Below, in pieces: positions 62,273-64,000 of a stretch of 64,000 nucleotides of DNA. The stretch spans positions 1,984,001 to 2,048,000 of the forward strand of contig NZ_AP024651.1 of assembly GCF_019977295.1 (NCBI RefSeq). Direction: 5' to 3'. The position numbers and the translations under genes were made by a program. Each line of letters starts with the position of its first letter. Positions within the stretch are counted from its first letter, which is position 1. The DNA is from Arthrobacter sp. StoSoilB20 (GTDB lineage: Bacteria; Actinomycetota; Actinomycetes; Actinomycetales; Micrococcaceae). The notes under the pieces were generated by a model. That model was not told the origin of the DNA and made no database searches. It saw nothing but the letters and a program-made list of their open reading frames with translations.

Positions 62273-63160
62273 ATGACTGCTCCACTGCTTGCCCACGCTA
62301 CTGACTACGGCCGGATGTACGCCCGCTCCACCACGGAGCAATTTTCTGTGCCCTCCATCACTACGGTGATTGGACAACAGGCACACTCCCTGGACGGTTG
62401 GTTCAGTTACATGGGCGCGAGCAGCCTCGCTGCGGATCCGGAGCTTCCCGCGATTCTGGGTAGCCCGGCCAAGACCCGGCAGGCCATCAACAAAGCCGCA
62501 AAAGCTGCGGAAGCCTACCGGGATGCCGCAGCGGCGCGCGGCGACAGGGTCCACACTTACTGTGAACAGGTGGCCCTTCGTGCCCTGGGACGCCCCCACC
62601 GGATGCAGGAATGCAGGGACGACCTCGCAGCCCACGGAGAGCAGGCCTTTGCCGCCCGCTTTGATGAGTGGTGGGAACTTTACAGGGTGGAGCCGTTGGC
62701 CCCGGAGATCACTGTGTGGAACAAGACGGTGGGCTACGCCGGAACACTGGATCTTGTGGCCCGGATCAACGGACGTATCTGCCTGATCGACTACAAGACC
62801 AAAGGCACGACGCGGGACGGCACAGTCAAGGCCTTGGATGACAAAGTGGTCATGCAGCTGGCCGCGGGAATGAAGGCAGAGGAGAGCCTGGTTGATCCTG
62901 TTGCCGGTGAATGGGAGCCGTGGAAATACGGAGATAATCCCATGCTGCTGGCGGTGGCCATCGGAGAGACTGAAGTGCGGCCCATGCGGGCCAATCCGGA
63001 GATACTCAAGCACCATTGGTGGAAGTTTTGCGCGCTTCGCCGTGTCTGGGAAATGTCTGCGGACGTCTCTGCGGCGGGGCAAGCACTGTTGCCCATAGCT
63101 CCGCCCGTGTTTGCAGGGGTCGGTGCCGGAGCCGCGGGCACCGGCGATGCTCTCAACTAA
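62273..63160 (+). CDS. PD-(D/E)XK nuclease-like protein
   Basis: A 295-residue protein with the core of a RecB/Cas4-type exonuclease domain: GYAGTLDLVARINGRICLIDYKTK around residues 155-178 (D...D-x-K pattern) and a following QLAAGM helix, as in phage-type exonucleases. Actinobacterial chromosomes often carry such a stand-alone gene, so it is not by itself a sign of a phage. An early acidic motif (EQFSVPSITTVIG) matches phage exonuclease openings. ATG start. A long minus-strand frame lies opposite and is not considered real. Confidence 0.75.
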   Translation: MTAPLLAHATDYGRMYARSTTEQFSVPSITTVIGQQAHSLDGWFSYMGASSLAADPELPAILGSPAKTRQAINKAAKAAEAYRDAAAARGDRVHTYCEQVALRALGRPHRMQECRDDLAAHGEQAFAARFDEWWELYRVEPLAPEITVWNKTVGYAGTLDLVARINGRICLIDYKTKGTTRDGTVKALDDKVVMQLAAGMKAEESLVDPVAGEWEPWKYGDNPMLLAVAIGETEVRPMRANPEILKHHWWKFCALRRVWEMSADVSAAGQALLPIAPPVFAGVGAGAAGTGDALN

Positions 63161-63220
63161 ACTGGCTTAGGCTCCGTAACACCCGGAGCCGGGTTTGACG
63201 ATAGTGAGGACTGACAGCAC

Positions 63221-63793
63221 ATGGCAATTTTGAGTATCCGAATCATCGGGGATCCGGTGTTGCGCACCGTAGCGGACCCCGTCACCGACTTCGGTCCGGA
63301 GCTCGCCAAGCTGGTAGCTGACATGACCGAAACCATGGAGGACGTGGAAGGTGCAGGCCTCGCTGCACCGCAAATCGGCGTGAGCCAGCGCGTTTTTACC
63401 TACAGGATCGGGGGAGTGGAAGGCCACATCATCAACCCCGTCCTGGAGAACAGCGAAGATTTCCAGCCGGATGAAGTCGAAGGTTGCCTCTCGATCCCTG
63501 GCCTGGGTTTCCCGGTGCGCCGGTTCCGGGCAACCCGGGCGACGGGAGTCGACATGCATGGCAACCCGGTTTCCGTGGAGGCCGAGGGCATGCTCGCCCG
63601 GTGTTTCCAGCATGAGACGGACCACCTTGACGGCATTTTGTACACGGACAGGTTGGAAGGGGAGGACCGGAAGGCAGCCCTCCGCGCCATCCGGAACGCC
63701 AACTACCACGCCATCACGGAGAAGACTACGTCCCAGCGCGCCACCAGCGTGGGATCAAGCTTTGGTGGCGGCAGTTTCGGGGCTCCCGAGTGA
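63221..63793 (+). CDS. def: Peptide deformylase
   Basis: Removes the formyl group from nascent peptides. The 190-residue protein has the three motifs: [10 protein letters not shown] (44-53), EGCLS with metal-ligand Cys89, and HETDH with His131, Glu132 and His135. The tail after residue 165 is Ser/Gly-rich. ATG with GAGGA about 10 nt upstream. The TGA overlaps the GTG of fmt (GTGA), coupling the two enzymes that handle the formyl group. Confidence 0.95.
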   Translation: MAILSIRIIGDPVLRTVADPVTDFGPELAKLVADMTETMEDVEGAGLAAPQIGVSQRVFTYRIGGVEGHIINPVLENSEDFQPDEVEGCLSIPGLGFPVRRFRATRATGVDMHGNPVSVEAEGMLARCFQHETDHLDGILYTDRLEGEDRKAALRAIRNANYHAITEKTTSQRATSVGSSFGGGSFGAPE

Positions 63794-64000
63794 GGGTCCT
63801 TTTTGCTGGCACCCCAGCCGTGGCGGTCCCGTCTCTGGACGCACTGGTTAAGGCAGGATTCGACGTCGTTGCCGTCCTGACACGCCCGGACGCGCCGGTA
63901 GGCAGGAAGAGGGTCCTGACACCTTCACCTGTGGCAGCTCGGGCCATGGAACTGGGTATCGAGGTGATCCGTGCCGCCAAGGTCGATGTGGATACCACTG
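63790..64000 (+). CDS. fmt: Methionyl-tRNA formyltransferase, N-terminal part (cut by window end)
   Basis: The GTG at 63790 opens [19 protein letters not shown], the classic fmt start (FAGTP and substrate loop), followed by [18 protein letters not shown]. It formylates initiator Met-tRNA. At least 70 residues are present; the frame is still open at the window edge. Coupled to def by a GTGA overlap. Confidence 0.93.
   Translation, partial: MRVLFAGTPAVAVPSLDALVKAGFDVVAVLTRPDAPVGRKRVLTPSPVAARAMELGIEVIRAAKVDVDTT

Noticed and set aside
62060..63082. 340-codon minus-strand frame opposite the nuclease gene
   Set aside because: The plus frame has the PD-(D/E)XK core and an ATG start; the minus product is Arg/His/Gly-rich with no motif.
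62273..63160. Nuclease gene as a Cas4 or phage remnant
   Set aside because: There are no CRISPR repeats, cas genes or phage genes nearby, and the gene sits next to the conserved def-fmt pair.

Overview
The window is a high-GC chromosomal segment from an actinobacterium, most likely the Arthrobacter/Paenarthrobacter branch of the Micrococcaceae. The call rests on gene content and order: sepH, DUF4193, DUF3093, dut, DUF3710, an OB-fold protein, DUF3159, a paired TrkA locus, acnA, dxs, DUF3000 and an actinobacterial second topoisomerase subunit. GTG and TTG starts are common, as are ATGA, GTGA and TGATG start/stop overlaps. No rRNA, CRISPR array, insertion sequence, integrase or phage module was seen.

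From 1 to about 47.2 kb the region is mostly conserved housekeeping DNA. It runs from the end of a CydC-type ABC exporter through two acetyltransferase-type genes, an orphan ParC/GyrA-like topoisomerase subunit on the minus strand and a divergent PatA-like fused acetyltransferase/acyl-CoA synthetase. A translationally coupled DUF5998-phosphatase-tdk block follows, then sepH and DUF4193, dut to DUF3159, two TrkA proteins facing a KimA-like transporter, an RNA methyltransferase, and acnA and dxs with its coupled followers. Next come fadAB, whose promoter carries a palindrome, rnd-DUF3000, a DUF6421-SDR-threonine aldolase operon, msrB, sulfur-transfer genes, zapE, benE, an orphan Rv0909-type antitoxin and an amino-acid permease.

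From 47.3 to 48.4 kb there are seven tRNA genes. Six lie on the minus strand (Gly, Val, Gly, Val, Cys, Gly in window order), including a near-exact tandem duplication of a Gly-Val pair with a 229-bp period. A Val(CAC) gene lies on the plus strand with its own promoter and terminator.

From 48.4 to 61 kb the content is accessory and devoted to the cell surface. There are three secreted or lipid-anchored proteins, a histidine kinase/response regulator pair with phased repeats upstream, and a minus-strand five-gene pilus operon: large DUF11/SpaA-like surface protein, major pilin, class C sortase, single-domain receiver, and a small lipoprotein interrupted by an in-frame stop. Divergent from the operon lies a sigma factor fused to an anti-sigma zinc finger, a membrane segment and a long extracytoplasmic tail. 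The shared 344-bp gap holds a perfect CRP-type palindrome and a terminator-like leader hairpin. The working hypothesis is a surface-structure module controlled by this membrane-tethered sigma factor and perhaps by cAMP.

From 61 to 64 kb there is an unrecognised protein, a PD-(D/E)XK nuclease-like protein, def and the start of fmt. All motif and regulatory assignments come from reading the sequence by eye. No database search or folding was run.
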